Part shown: positions 8,424 through 17,839 of the stretch, one piece after another
Layout: the number at the start of each line of letters is the position of its first letter
How positions within the stretch are numbered: position 1 is the first letter of the stretch
Assembly (NCBI GenBank): GCA_964655525.1
Contig: CAZZNE010000003.1
Span: 147,213 to 211,212 of the forward strand
Reading direction: 5' to 3'
Origin: DLAJ01 sp964655525
GTDB lineage: Bacteria > Bacillota > Clostridia > Lachnospirales > Lachnospiraceae
DNA: 64,000 bases
Made by a program: the position numbers and the translations under genes
The notes under the pieces: generated by a model
What the model was told of the DNA's origin: nothing
What the model saw: the letters and a program-made list of their open reading frames with translations, nothing else
The model's database searches: none

Positions 8424-10844
8424 ATGAATACAGCATTATCATGGATTAAAGCATATGTGCCCGAATTGGATTGCACGGATAAGGAATACTGTGACGCCAT
8501 GACGTTATCGGGAACGAAGGTCGAGGGCTATGAGCGCACGGACAAAAATCTGCAAAGTATCGTAGTCGGACAGATCATAAAGATTGAGAAACATCCCGAC
8601 GCCGACAAGCTGATCGTCTGTCAGGTCAATATCGGCAGCAAGACGATTCAGATCGTCACGGGAGCGTCCAATGTCAGGGAGGGCGATAAAGTTCCCGTTG
8701 TTTTAGACGGCGGAAAAGTAGCGGGAGGACATGACGGTGGTCCTTTGCCGGAGGATGGAATCACGATCAAAGCGGGACAATTGCGCGGCGTGCCGTCAAA
8801 CGGTATGATGTGTTCGATTGAAGAACTTGGTTCGGATCGTAATTTCTATCCCGAAGCGCCGGAAAACGGTATTTATATTTTTGCGGATGACGTTGAGGTC
8901 GGCGCGGATGCGATCGAGGCACTCGGACTGCACGATACGGTATTTGAATACGAGATCACCTCAAACAGAGTGGACTGCTATAGCATTTTAGGAATTGCGC
9001 GCGAGGCTGCGGCGACATTCGGAAAGGCGTTTGTTCCGCCTGTCGTCAAAGAGACGGGGAATGACGAAAAAGCGGAGGACTATATTTCCGTGGAAGTAAA
9101 GGATATGGAACTCTGCACAAGATATTGCGCGCGCGTCGTTAAAAATATCAAGATCGCGCCGTCGCCGAAGTGGATGCAGAGACGGCTTGCGGCAAGCGGT
9201 ATCCGCCCGATCAACAATCTGGTTGATATTACCAATTATGTCATGGAAGAATACGGACAGCCGATGCATGCGTATGATCTTAGCACGATTGCGGGCAAAA
9301 AGATCATTGTGCGCCGTGCAGCCGACGGCGATGAATTTCAAACGCTGGACGGGCAGATGCGCGCTTTGGATAAAGACGTGCTGATGATCTGTGATGCCGA
9401 AAAGGAGATCGGCATTGCGGGAATTATGGGCGGCGAGAATTCCAAGATCACGGATGACGTGACAACGGTTCTCTTTGAGGCGGCGACATTCAACGGCGCG
9501 AACATCAGAAAATCGGCAAAACGGATCGGACTTCGCACAGATGCTTCCGGCATTTTCGAGAAAGGACTTGAACCCCGCAATGCACAGGCTGCCATTGATC
9601 GTGCCTGCGCGCTGATCGAGGAGCTTGGCTGCGGGGAAGTGGTTGGCGGTATGGTGGACGTGAAAGCGCCGTTTCAGGATCCGGTCAGAGTGCTTTTTGA
9701 GCCGGAAAAGATCAATGAGTTCCTTGGTACGGAGATCGCGCGGGAAGAAATGCTGAAAATATTTGAGCGCATCGAGATCGTCTATGATGAAAAGACAAAT
9801 GAATTGATCTGCCCGACGTTCAGACAGGATCTGCTCGGTTTTGCGGATATTGCTGAGGAGGTCGCAAGATTTTACGGTTATGATAAGATACCCGTGACGC
9901 TGCCGAACGGCGAGGCGACGGCAGGGAAGCACTCGTTTTCACAGCGGATCGGGGAGAAGGCGAGAGAGGTTGCAGAGTTCTGTGGATTCTCCCAGTGCAT
10001 GTGCTATTCGTTTGAGAGTCCGAAGGTGTTTGATAAACTGTTACTGCCGGAGGACAGTCCGCTGCGCAAGACCGTGTCAATCTTAAATCCGCTCGGTGAG
10101 GATTTCTCTGTCATGAGAACCTTGCCGTTAAACGGCATGCTGACGTCGCTTGCGACGAATTATAACAGACGCAATAAGGACGTGCGGCTTTATGAAATGG
10201 GAAATGTATATCTGCCTAAGCAGGTGCCCGTGACAGAGCTTCCTGATGAGCGTATGATGTTTACGCTCGGCATGTACGGGGAAGGCGATTTCTTTAGCAT
10301 GAAGGGCGTCGTGGAGGAATTTTTTGAGTATGTCGGCATGCGCGAAAGAGTCGAATATGACCCTGAGGCAGGCAAGCCGTATCTTCACCCGGGACGGCAG
10401 GCGCTCATTCGCTATCAGGGAAAAGAGCTGGGCTATCTCGGAGAGGTGCATCCTCAGGTTACGGATGCGTATCACATCGGGACGAGAGTATACGTCGCGG
10501 TGCTGGATATGACGGAGCTGACTCCGCTTGCGACGTTCGAACGCAAATATGAGGGACTTACCCGGTTCCCGGCAGTGACGCGGGATCTCAGTATGGTTGT
10601 GCCGAAGGAGATCCGAGTCGGTCAGCTGGAAGCGGTTATTTTGCAGCGCGGCGGTAAGATCCTCGAGAGCTGCGAGCTGTTTGATCTTTATGAGGGAGAG
10701 CAGATCGGGGAAGGCTTCAAGTCCGTTGCTTATTCGCTGACGTTCCGCGCAAAGGATAGGACGCTGGAAGACAACGATGTGAACGGTGCAATGAAGAAAA
10801 TTCTCAACGGCCTGCAGAATATGGGCGTGGAATTGCGGTCATAA
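8424..10844 (+). CDS. pheT: Phenylalanyl-tRNA synthetase beta subunit
   Basis: An 806-residue partner of PheS. In order it shows the N-terminal tRNA-binding (EMAP-like) domain, with VGQIIKIEKHPDADKL near residue 47, then the B3/B4 editing domain (about 210-370), the B5 domain (about 400-475), a synthetase-like core and the C-terminal anticodon-binding FDX-ACB domain, which begins near RKYEGLTRFPAVTRDLS. The length is typical. The ribosome site is AGAAAGGA. It is co-transcribed with pheS under T-box control. Confidence 0.97.
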   Translation: MNTALSWIKAYVPELDCTDKEYCDAMTLSGTKVEGYERTDKNLQSIVVGQIIKIEKHPDADKLIVCQVNIGSKTIQIVTGASNVREGDKVPVVLDGGKVAGGHDGGPLPEDGITIKAGQLRGVPSNGMMCSIEELGSDRNFYPEAPENGIYIFADDVEVGADAIEALGLHDTVFEYEITSNRVDCYSILGIAREAAATFGKAFVPPVVKETGNDEKAEDYISVEVKDMELCTRYCARVVKNIKIAPSPKWMQRRLAASGIRPINNLVDITNYVMEEYGQPMHAYDLSTIAGKKIIVRRAADGDEFQTLDGQMRALDKDVLMICDAEKEIGIAGIMGGENSKITDDVTTVLFEAATFNGANIRKSAKRIGLRTDASGIFEKGLEPRNAQAAIDRACALIEELGCGEVVGGMVDVKAPFQDPVRVLFEPEKINEFLGTEIAREEMLKIFERIEIVYDEKTNELICPTFRQDLLGFADIAEEVARFYGYDKIPVTLPNGEATAGKHSFSQRIGEKAREVAEFCGFSQCMCYSFESPKVFDKLLLPEDSPLRKTVSILNPLGEDFSVMRTLPLNGMLTSLATNYNRRNKDVRLYEMGNVYLPKQVPVTELPDERMMFTLGMYGEGDFFSMKGVVEEFFEYVGMRERVEYDPEAGKPYLHPGRQALIRYQGKELGYLGEVHPQVTDAYHIGTRVYVAVLDMTELTPLATFERKYEGLTRFPAVTRDLSMVVPKEIRVGQLEAVILQRGGKILESCELFDLYEGEQIGEGFKSVAYSLTFRAKDRTLEDNDVNGAMKKILNGLQNMGVELRS

Positions 10845-10848
10845 AAGA

Positions 10849-10875
10849 GTTTCCTAAATTCTTATGGAATTTGGA
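10849..10875 (+). repeat. Imperfect hairpin after pheT
   Basis: TTTCCTAAATTC pairs with GAATTTGGAAA with one bulge, a few bases after the pheT stop. There is no T-tract. It looks like another post-stop hairpin rather than a strong terminator. Confidence 0.4.
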
Positions 10876-10923
10876 AAATCAGGGAAGAATCATAACAGGG
10901 AATAGAAAGAGAGGAATGTCAGG

Positions 10924-12357
10924 ATGGAGCACAAAAATACATGGACGACCTATGATAAGAAGCAGTTAAAGGAGTGCGAGCAGCTTTCAAAGGAGTACCG
11001 TGATTTTTTGGACAATGGAAAAACGGAACGCGAGTGTGTGGATACGATCGTGAATGAAATCGAGAAGCATGGTTATGTGGAGCTGGAAAAGCTTGCGGCG
11101 GAGGGAAAAACCTTAAAAAGCGGGGACAGAGTTTATTCCGTGTGGATGAATAAAACCATTGTTCTGTATCAGATCGGGGAAAATCCGATGGAGCAGGGCA
11201 TGAACATTTTGGGCGCGCATATCGACTCACCGCGCTTGGATGTGAAGCAGAATCCGCTCTATGAGGATGGCGGATTTGCTTATCTGGATACCCATTATTA
11301 CGGCGGTATCAAAAAATACCAGTGGGTGGCGCTTCCGCTTGCCATGCACGGCGTTGTGGTAAAAAAAGACGGAACGACCGTCATGGTCAATATCGGCGAC
11401 AGGGAGGACGATCCCGTACTCTTTATTTCCGATCTGCTCGTTCATCTTTCTCAGGAGCAGCTTGAGAAAAAAGCAGCGAAAGTGATCGAGGGAGAAGCGC
11501 TTGACCTGATCATCGGAAACCGCCCGTATCACGAAGAGAAGGATAAGAAAAAGAGTGACGATAAAAAAGATAAGGAAGATGCGTTGGAAAAGGATGCGGT
11601 AAAGAAAAGTGTTCTTGCCTTATTAAAAGAGTACTATGACATGGAGGAGGAGGATTTTATCTCCGCGGAGTTGGAGATTGTTCCGGCTGGAAAAGCGCGT
11701 GAGGCGGGCATTGACCGCAGCATGATCATGGCATACGGTCAGGATGACCGCGTATGCGCATTTGCATCCTATCGCGCCATGCTGGAGCTTACTCAGGTGA
11801 AACGTACGGCATGTTGTATATTGGTGGATAAAGAGGAAATCGGAAGCGTCGGCGCAACCGGTATGGAGTCACACTTCTTTGAAAATTCCGTAGCGGAGCT
11901 GATGCAGCTTTGCGGAAATTATTCGGAACTTGCGCTTCGCAGATGTCTTGCGCATTGCGACATGCTTTCCTCCGATGTATCGAGCGCTTATGATCCGACT
12001 TATGCGAGCAGCTTTGATAAAAAGAATGTTGCCTGTCTCGGTGATGGTATGGTATTTAATAAATTTACCGGCGCAAGAGGAAAATCCGGCTCTAACGACG
12101 CCAATGCGGAATATATCGCGCATATCCGTGAGATTTTTGAACGGAAAAAGGTGAATATACAGACAGCTGAGCTGGGAAAGGTCGATCTTGGCGGAGGCGG
12201 TACCATCGCGTATATTCTGGCTCTTTACGGAATGAATGTCATTGACTGCGGCGTGCCCGTACTGAATATGCACGCGCCATGGGAGGTGACGAGCAAGGCG
12301 GACTTATATGAGATGAAGCGAGGCTATGTGGCGTTCCTTGAGAATGCAGAATTATAA
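10924..12357 (+). CDS. M18 family aminopeptidase
   Basis: A 477-residue cytosolic metalloaminopeptidase of the M18 family (aspartyl aminopeptidase group), which removes N-terminal residues, often acidic, from peptides. Expected metal-site segments are present: GAHIDSPRLD near residue 97, DKEEIGSVGATG near residue 300 and NMHAPWE near residue 445, each with its His, Asp or Glu ligands. A Lys/Asp-rich stretch near residues 203-225 is a low-complexity surface insertion. The start follows GAGAGGAATGTCAGG. A strong hairpin follows the stop. Confidence 0.92.
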   Translation: MEHKNTWTTYDKKQLKECEQLSKEYRDFLDNGKTERECVDTIVNEIEKHGYVELEKLAAEGKTLKSGDRVYSVWMNKTIVLYQIGENPMEQGMNILGAHIDSPRLDVKQNPLYEDGGFAYLDTHYYGGIKKYQWVALPLAMHGVVVKKDGTTVMVNIGDREDDPVLFISDLLVHLSQEQLEKKAAKVIEGEALDLIIGNRPYHEEKDKKKSDDKKDKEDALEKDAVKKSVLALLKEYYDMEEEDFISAELEIVPAGKAREAGIDRSMIMAYGQDDRVCAFASYRAMLELTQVKRTACCILVDKEEIGSVGATGMESHFFENSVAELMQLCGNYSELALRRCLAHCDMLSSDVSSAYDPTYASSFDKKNVACLGDGMVFNKFTGARGKSGSNDANAEYIAHIREIFERKKVNIQTAELGKVDLGGGGTIAYILALYGMNVIDCGVPVLNMHAPWEVTSKADLYEMKRGYVAFLENAEL

Positions 12358-12370
12358 ACATGAGAGTACA

Positions 12371-12414
12371 AGAATTTTCTGCGGAAACGGAAACGGTCCG
12401 CAGAAAATTCTTTT
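12371..12414 (+). terminator. Rho-independent terminator after the aminopeptidase gene
   Basis: Arms GAATTTTCTGCGG (12372-12384) and CCGCAGAAAATTC (12398-12410) form a perfect 13-bp stem, followed by TTTT. It separates the aminopeptidase gene from queA. Confidence 0.75.
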
Positions 12415-12432
12415 ATACGTGGAGAATGCAAT

Positions 12433-13467
12433 ATGGAGCAATTACGAAAATCCGATTATGATTTTGATCTGCCGAAGGAACTGATCGCGCAGACCCCCTT
12501 AGCGGATCGGGCAGCGTCAAGGCTGCTCGTGTTACATAGACAGACGGGAGAATATGAGCACAAAACGTTTCGAAATATCAAGGATTACCTGCAGCCGGGG
12601 GATTGCCTTGTGCTAAATAACACAAAGGTCATTCCCGCAAGACTGATGGGCATTAAGGCGGATACCGGCGCTGTGATCGAGGTACTGTTATTGAAACGAA
12701 AATCGGACGATGTTTGGGAAACATTGGTGAAGCCTGGGAAAAAAGCGCGTCCGGGTGCGGTCATTTCCTTTGGGGACGGTCTGATCACCGGAACGGTGTT
12801 AGAGATCGGCGAGGAGGGTAACCGTTTGATCCGGTTTTCGTATGAGGGCATTTGGGAGGAGGCGCTGGATCGGCTTGGCGAGATGCCGCTCCCGCCTTAT
12901 ATTACGCAGAAGCTGGAGGATAGAAACCGCTATCAGACAGTTTACGCCAAGTATGAGGGCTCAGCCGCTGCGCCGACGGCAGGATTGCATTTCACGAATG
13001 AGCTGTTAAAGGAATTGGAAGATTCGGGCATCGTATTGGCATATGTCACGCTCCATGTGGGATTGGGAACATTCCGTCCGGTGAAAGCGGAGAATCTGCT
13101 TGAGCATCACATGCATTCCGAAAGCTATGAGATCACGGAGGAAGCGGCAGAGAAGATCAACCATGCCAAACAGACGGGACACCGCGTGATCTGCGTCGGC
13201 ACGACAAGCTGCCGTACGATCGAGAGCGCTGCGGATGAGAACGGGCTGTTAAAGGCATGTCACGGAGATACCGATATTTTTATTTATCCGGGTTATCATT
13301 TTCAGATATTGGATGCGCTGATCACCAATTTTCATTTGCCGGAATCTACACTCATCATGCTTGTCAGCGCGCTGGCCGGCAGGGAGCAGGTGCTTGCTGC
13401 TTATCAGGAAGCGGTGAAGGAACGGTATCGCTTTTTCAGTTTTGGGGATGCGATGCTGATCGTCTAG
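12433..13467 (+). CDS. queA: S-adenosylmethionine:tRNA ribosyltransferase-isomerase
   Basis: A 344-residue QueA, which transfers and isomerises the ribosyl part of SAM onto 7-aminomethyl-7-deazaguanine in tRNA to give epoxyqueuosine. Family segments are clear: FDLPKELIAQTPL near the N-terminus, LVLNNTKVIPARL, APTAGLHFT, VTLHVGLGTFRPV and the C-terminal TNFHLPESTLIMLVSALAG. The length is standard. It ends in TAG directly followed by a second TAG, and a strong terminator lies downstream. No other queuosine gene is in the window. Confidence 0.97.
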   Translation: MEQLRKSDYDFDLPKELIAQTPLADRAASRLLVLHRQTGEYEHKTFRNIKDYLQPGDCLVLNNTKVIPARLMGIKADTGAVIEVLLLKRKSDDVWETLVKPGKKARPGAVISFGDGLITGTVLEIGEEGNRLIRFSYEGIWEEALDRLGEMPLPPYITQKLEDRNRYQTVYAKYEGSAAAPTAGLHFTNELLKELEDSGIVLAYVTLHVGLGTFRPVKAENLLEHHMHSESYEITEEAAEKINHAKQTGHRVICVGTTSCRTIESAADENGLLKACHGDTDIFIYPGYHFQILDALITNFHLPESTLIMLVSALAGREQVLAAYQEAVKERYRFFSFGDAMLIV

Positions 13468-13496
13468 TAGGAAATCCTGCAGCTCGGAAAGGAATG

Positions 13497-13552
13497 AAAA
13501 AAGAATGAATCCCCTGAAATACTTGCATTATTTCAGGGGATTCATTCTTTTT
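13497..13552 (+). terminator. Rho-independent terminator after queA
   Basis: A long stem with arms GAATGAATCCCCTGAAAT and ATTTCAGGGGATTCATTC encloses a short loop and ends in five T. The A-rich left flank means it could also act on the minus strand. The remaining 170 bases to the prs stop show no gene. Confidence 0.88.
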
Positions 13553-13722
13553 GTGTATCACATGGATACTGTTATCTTTTAGCCTATTGGCATTATAGCA
13601 TATGCAATTCTAAAAAGTAATATTCCGCTTCATTCCACTAATTCGAAATTCGTCTGCCTGATGTTTACGATGGATGTCGTAAGACAAAAATCGGGAAATA
13701 TAAGCTTTTGTTGCTGAATGTG

Positions 13723-14910
13723 CTAAATATCAATATCCTTGCGCGCATTATAAAGGGCAAGGATTTTTTGTATTTTTTCCGTCGGCGTCATAACATTTGT
13801 CATGGAAATATCATGATTCATAAAGTCGATAATGGAAGCTACGAACTTGCTCATATCCGCCTCAATATAATACGGGCGTTCTAACAGCTCAGGGCGGCGG
13901 TAGCTTAAATTGGTGGTGATCACCTTGTCAAAATACATCTTCTCATACGCCTGATCGAATGCATCCAGCCCGTTTGTGAAAAGACCGTAGGTGCAGCAGA
14001 TGTATACGCGTTTGGCGTTGCGCTCTTTTAGCTGTCTTGCCGTGTCCAACATGCTTTCGCCGGAGCTGATCATATCGTCAATGATAATGACGTCCTTTCC
14101 GTCGATATTGTCACCGAGGAATTCATGGGCAACGATCGGATTTTTTCCGTTTACGAGCGTGGAATAGTCACGGCGTTTATAAAACATACCCGTATCGACG
14201 CCGAGTACGGAGGCAAGATAGATCGCGCGGTTTAACGCGCCCTCGTCCGGGCTGATGACAACGGTATGATCTTTGTCGATGATCATATCCTTTTCGCTGT
14301 GCAGGAGCGCGCGCGCAAACTGATAATTCGGAGTAAAATTGTCAAAACCATTCAGCGGCGTCGCATTCATGACGCGGGGATCGTGCGCATCAAAGGTGAT
14401 GAAATTGGAGACACCCATTTCCGCAAGCTCCTCCAGTGCATAGGCGCAGTCGAGCGATTCCCTGCCGTTGCGTTTATGCTGACGTCCCTCGTAGAGAAAA
14501 GGCATGATGACATTAATACGGTGCGCCTTGCCGTTTGCCGCGGCAATGATACGCTTTAAGTCCTGATAGTGGTCATCGGGGGACATATGATTAGGGAAAC
14601 CGTTTAAGGAATAAGTAATGGAATAATTTGTCACATCGCATAAAATAAATAAATCCTTGCCGCGCACCGATTCTTTGATGACAGCTTTTCCCTCGCCGCT
14701 GCCGAAACGGGGGCAGGAAACCTGAAGGAGATAGGAGTCTTCTGCATAGCCGTGAAAAGCGGGATCTTTTTTTGTTACATTATTGATGGTTTTCCGATAG
14801 CCGACAAGATAGTTGTTGACACGGTTCCCGAAAAGCTCCGTTCCGTTCATGGAAACGAGCTTTAAGGGGGCGACAGGAAGGGCGTGTTCCAATTCCGATA
14901 GATTGGGCAT
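13723..14910 (-). CDS. prs: Ribose-phosphate pyrophosphokinase, long form
   Basis: A 395-residue PRPP synthetase-like protein. It should convert ribose 5-phosphate and ATP to PRPP for nucleotide, His and Trp synthesis. Supporting segments are NVIMPFLYEGRQHKR (ATP-binding region), TFDAHDPRV (the DxHxxQ-like metal/flap region) and the PRPP loop VIIIDDMISSGES. Classical enzymes are about 315 residues with a DDxIDTAGT loop, so this one is about 80 residues longer and has a Ser-rich loop. Such long forms occur in Clostridia. The ribosome site is GAGGAG. It converges on queA and is divergent from the DUF512 gene. Confidence 0.88.
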   Translation of the reverse strand: MPNLSELEHALPVAPLKLVSMNGTELFGNRVNNYLVGYRKTINNVTKKDPAFHGYAEDSYLLQVSCPRFGSGEGKAVIKESVRGKDLFILCDVTNYSITYSLNGFPNHMSPDDHYQDLKRIIAAANGKAHRINVIMPFLYEGRQHKRNGRESLDCAYALEELAEMGVSNFITFDAHDPRVMNATPLNGFDNFTPNYQFARALLHSEKDMIIDKDHTVVISPDEGALNRAIYLASVLGVDTGMFYKRRDYSTLVNGKNPIVAHEFLGDNIDGKDVIIIDDMISSGESMLDTARQLKERNAKRVYICCTYGLFTNGLDAFDQAYEKMYFDKVITTNLSYRRPELLERPYYIEADMSKFVASIIDFMNHDISMTNVMTPTEKIQKILALYNARKDIDI

Positions 14911-15003
14911 GGTAATGTTCTCCTCGTGGTAAGTTTGGGTCGTTTGCGTATCTCGTGATCTGTATGTGTATTTGTATGTGGTTGAAAACTGTTTTTCACT
15001 TAT

Positions 15004-15032
15004 TTTATATCATTCTGCTAGTGACACGTCAA
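15004..15032 (-). promoter_or_regulatory. Promoter of prs
   Basis: Read on the minus strand: TTGACG (15032-15027), a 17-base spacer and TATAAA (15009-15004), about 95 bases before the prs start. A plus-strand promoter for the DUF512 gene may overlap it (TTGAAA near 14982 with an AT-rich -10), but that one is less clear. Confidence 0.65.
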
Positions 15033-15107
15033 GAAATTTCTAGTAAAATAAGAAAGAACATGACAGGTTCTTTGCGGGATTTTGCAAAAGAAAGAGAGCG
15101 GGGCTTT

Positions 15108-16448
15108 ATGGCGGCGGAGCATACGATCAAAACGGTAAAACCGGGCAGCATAGCGCAGGAGATGGGGATGGAAGCCGGAGATACCCTGCTTTCTATCAAT
15201 GAGCAGCCGGTAGAAGATATTTTTGATTATCAGTATCTGCTTCAGGATGAATATATCGAGGTTGAGATCCGCAAACCGGATGGGGAAGAATGGCTGTTGG
15301 AGATTGATAAGGAATATGGTGAAGATCTTGGTGTGGAGTTTGAGAACGGACTGATGGACGAGTACCGCTCATGCCGTAACAAATGTATCTTCTGTTTTAT
15401 CGATCAGATGCCGAAGGGGATGCGTGAAACACTGTATTTTAAGGATGATGATTCAAGATTATCGTTTTTGCAGGGAAATTATGTGACGTTGACGAACATG
15501 TCCGAGCATGATATTGACCGGATCATCCGTTATCATTTATCCCCGATCAACGTGTCGGTTCAGACGATGAATCCCGAGCTCCGGTGCAGAATGCTCAACA
15601 ACCGTTTTGCGGGAGAGGCATTACAAAAGCTCGACCGTCTCTATGAGGGCGGGATTCACATGAACGGTCAGATCGTGTTGTGCAAGGGAATCAATGACGG
15701 GGCGGAGCTTGATGAAAGCATCCGCAGGCTGACGCGCTATCTTCCACAGATGGAGAGTGTATCCGTTGTTCCGGTCGGGCTGTCCAAATACCGCGAAGGA
15801 TTGTATCCGCTTGAGCCGTTTACAAAGGAGGATGCGAAAGAGGTCCTGAAGCTCATCCACGGCTGGCAGGAGCGTATTTATGCCGAACACGGCGTCCACT
15901 TTATTCATGCATCGGATGAGTGGTATATTTTGGCGGAAGAGGAACTTCCGGAAGAGGAGCGTTACGACGGATACCTGCAGTTGGAAAACGGCGTCGGGAT
16001 GGTGCGTCTGCTTCTTACAGAGTTTGAAGAAGCTTTTGCACGGTTATCAGGAGAAGCAGCGCATGGAAAGTTGACATTGACCAATAAAGTCAAAATAACG
16101 ATGGCGACAGGTTATCTGGCGTATGCATATATCTGCAAGATGGCAAAGCGCATGGAGCAGTTACTTTCCGGACTGACGGTTCAGGTAATCGCTATCCGCA
16201 ATGATTTTTTCGGGGAATGCATCACGGTATCAGGACTGTTGACGGGGACAGACATCATTGCGCAGCTAAAGGGAAAGGAACTCGGCAGCGTGCTGCTTTT
16301 ACCGCAGAATGTATTGCGGAGCGGCGAAGATGTTTTTTTGGATGATGTGACGGTTGGGCAGATGGAAAGCGCTTTACAAGTATCCGTTGATATTGTAAAA
16401 TCAAGCGGGCAGGATTTTATCGATGCGATCATGAAGCAGATAAGATAA
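15108..16448 (+). CDS. DUF512 family PDZ/radical-SAM-like protein
   Basis: A 446-residue protein with an N-terminal PDZ-like domain (about residues 5-75, KPGSIAQEMGMEAGDTLLSI), then a CRNKCIFCFIDQMPKGMR motif near residue 90 whose CX3CX2C spacing suggests an iron-sulfur cluster of radical SAM type, and a C-terminal DUF512 domain. Its reaction is unknown. The ATG at 15108 is chosen because the PDZ domain begins there and GAGAGCGGGG precedes it; the upstream in-frame codons look non-coding. In Clostridia this gene is commonly next to der, plsY and gpsA, as here. Confidence 0.88.
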   Translation: MAAEHTIKTVKPGSIAQEMGMEAGDTLLSINEQPVEDIFDYQYLLQDEYIEVEIRKPDGEEWLLEIDKEYGEDLGVEFENGLMDEYRSCRNKCIFCFIDQMPKGMRETLYFKDDDSRLSFLQGNYVTLTNMSEHDIDRIIRYHLSPINVSVQTMNPELRCRMLNNRFAGEALQKLDRLYEGGIHMNGQIVLCKGINDGAELDESIRRLTRYLPQMESVSVVPVGLSKYREGLYPLEPFTKEDAKEVLKLIHGWQERIYAEHGVHFIHASDEWYILAEEELPEEERYDGYLQLENGVGMVRLLLTEFEEAFARLSGEAAHGKLTLTNKVKITMATGYLAYAYICKMAKRMEQLLSGLTVQVIAIRNDFFGECITVSGLLTGTDIIAQLKGKELGSVLLLPQNVLRSGEDVFLDDVTVGQMESALQVSVDIVKSSGQDFIDAIMKQIR

Positions 16449-16502
16449 AACAGAAACAGATAAGGCAGACTGGCAGTTTGAGAATCAGATAAAGAGGTAG
16501 TG

Positions 16503-17837
16503 ATGAGTAAAAAAAGAAAGCCCATTGTGGCGGTGGTCGGCAGACCGAATGTAGGGAAATCAACCTTGTTCAATGCGCTTGCAGGCGGGCAGATTGCCAT
16601 CGTCAAGGATACGCCGGGCATTACGAGAGACCGCATTTATGCGGATATTACATGGCTGGACCGGCAGCTTACGCTGATCGACACGGGGGGCATTGAACCG
16701 GACAGTGATGACGTGATCCTTTCGCAGATGCGCGAGCAGGCGCAGATCGCGATGGATACGGCGGATGTGATCCTATTTTTAGTGGATGTCAAACAGGGAC
16801 TCGTCGATGCCGACGCGAAAGTGGCGGACATGCTCAGGCGTTCTCATAAGCCGATCGTGCTCGTCGTCAATAAGGTGGACAGCTTTGAAAAAATGATGAT
16901 GGACACCTACGAGTTTTATAATCTGGGCATCGGAGAACCAATCCCGATTTCGGCGGCAAACAGACTGGGGATCGGCGATATGCTCGATCATGTGCTGGAG
17001 CATCTTGGCGAGGAAAGCTTTGAGGAGGAGGACGATGATCGGCCGAAGATCGCCATTGTCGGAAAGCCGAATGTCGGAAAATCGTCGATCATCAATAAGC
17101 TTGTTGGGGAGAACCGTGTGATCGTTTCCGATATTGCGGGTACGACACGGGACGCGATCGATACGGCAGTGACGTATCAGGGGCGGGAATATGTCTTTAT
17201 TGATACGGCGGGACTGCGGCGTAAAAATAAAATAAAAGAAGAACTGGAACGGTATATGATCGTCCGTACCGTCGGCGCGGTAGAGCGTGCGGATGTGGTG
17301 TGTCTAGTCATTGACGCGGAGGAAGGCGTGACCGAGCAGGATGCCAAGATCGCGGGAATCGCGCATGAGCGCGGAAAGGGAATGATCATTGCGGTCAATA
17401 AGTGGGACGCGGTGGAAAAAGATGATAAGACGATCTACCGCTTCACGGAGAAAATCCGGCAGACGCTTGCGTTCATGCCTTATGCGGAGCTGCTCTTTTT
17501 ATCCGCCAAGACGGGACAGCGTCTTTATAAGCTGTATGAGACGATCGACGCGGTCGTGGAGAATCATGCGATGCGCGTGCAGACGGGCGTATTAAACGAG
17601 ATCATGACCGAGGCGGTAGCCATGCAGCAGCCGCCGACGGATAAAGGGAAGCGTCTCAGGCTGTATTATATCACGCAGGTGTCCGTTAAGCCGCCGACCT
17701 TTGTGATCTTTGTGAATGATAAGGAGCTGATGCATTTCTCCTATACAAGATATTTGGAAAATAAGATCAGGGACGCGTTCGGTTTTCGGGGAACGCCGTT
17801 AAAATTTATTATTAGAGAACGAAAGGACAAAGAATAA
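16503..17837 (+). CDS. der: Ribosome biogenesis GTPase Der (EngA)
   Basis: A 444-residue double GTPase needed for 50S ribosome assembly. Both G domains are complete: GRPNVGKST, DTPGITRD and NKVD in the first; GKPNVGKSS, DIAGTTRD and NKWD in the second. The C-terminal KH-like domain ends LKFIIRERKDKE. The ATG at 16503 is preferred over the GTG at 16500 because GAGG lies 5 bases upstream of it. The next gene, plsY, starts 2 bases after the stop. Confidence 0.97.
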   Translation: MSKKRKPIVAVVGRPNVGKSTLFNALAGGQIAIVKDTPGITRDRIYADITWLDRQLTLIDTGGIEPDSDDVILSQMREQAQIAMDTADVILFLVDVKQGLVDADAKVADMLRRSHKPIVLVVNKVDSFEKMMMDTYEFYNLGIGEPIPISAANRLGIGDMLDHVLEHLGEESFEEEDDDRPKIAIVGKPNVGKSSIINKLVGENRVIVSDIAGTTRDAIDTAVTYQGREYVFIDTAGLRRKNKIKEELERYMIVRTVGAVERADVVCLVIDAEEGVTEQDAKIAGIAHERGKGMIIAVNKWDAVEKDDKTIYRFTEKIRQTLAFMPYAELLFLSAKTGQRLYKLYETIDAVVENHAMRVQTGVLNEIMTEAVAMQQPPTDKGKRLRLYYITQVSVKPPTFVIFVNDKELMHFSYTRYLENKIRDAFGFRGTPLKFIIRERKDKE

Positions 17838-17839
17838 CG

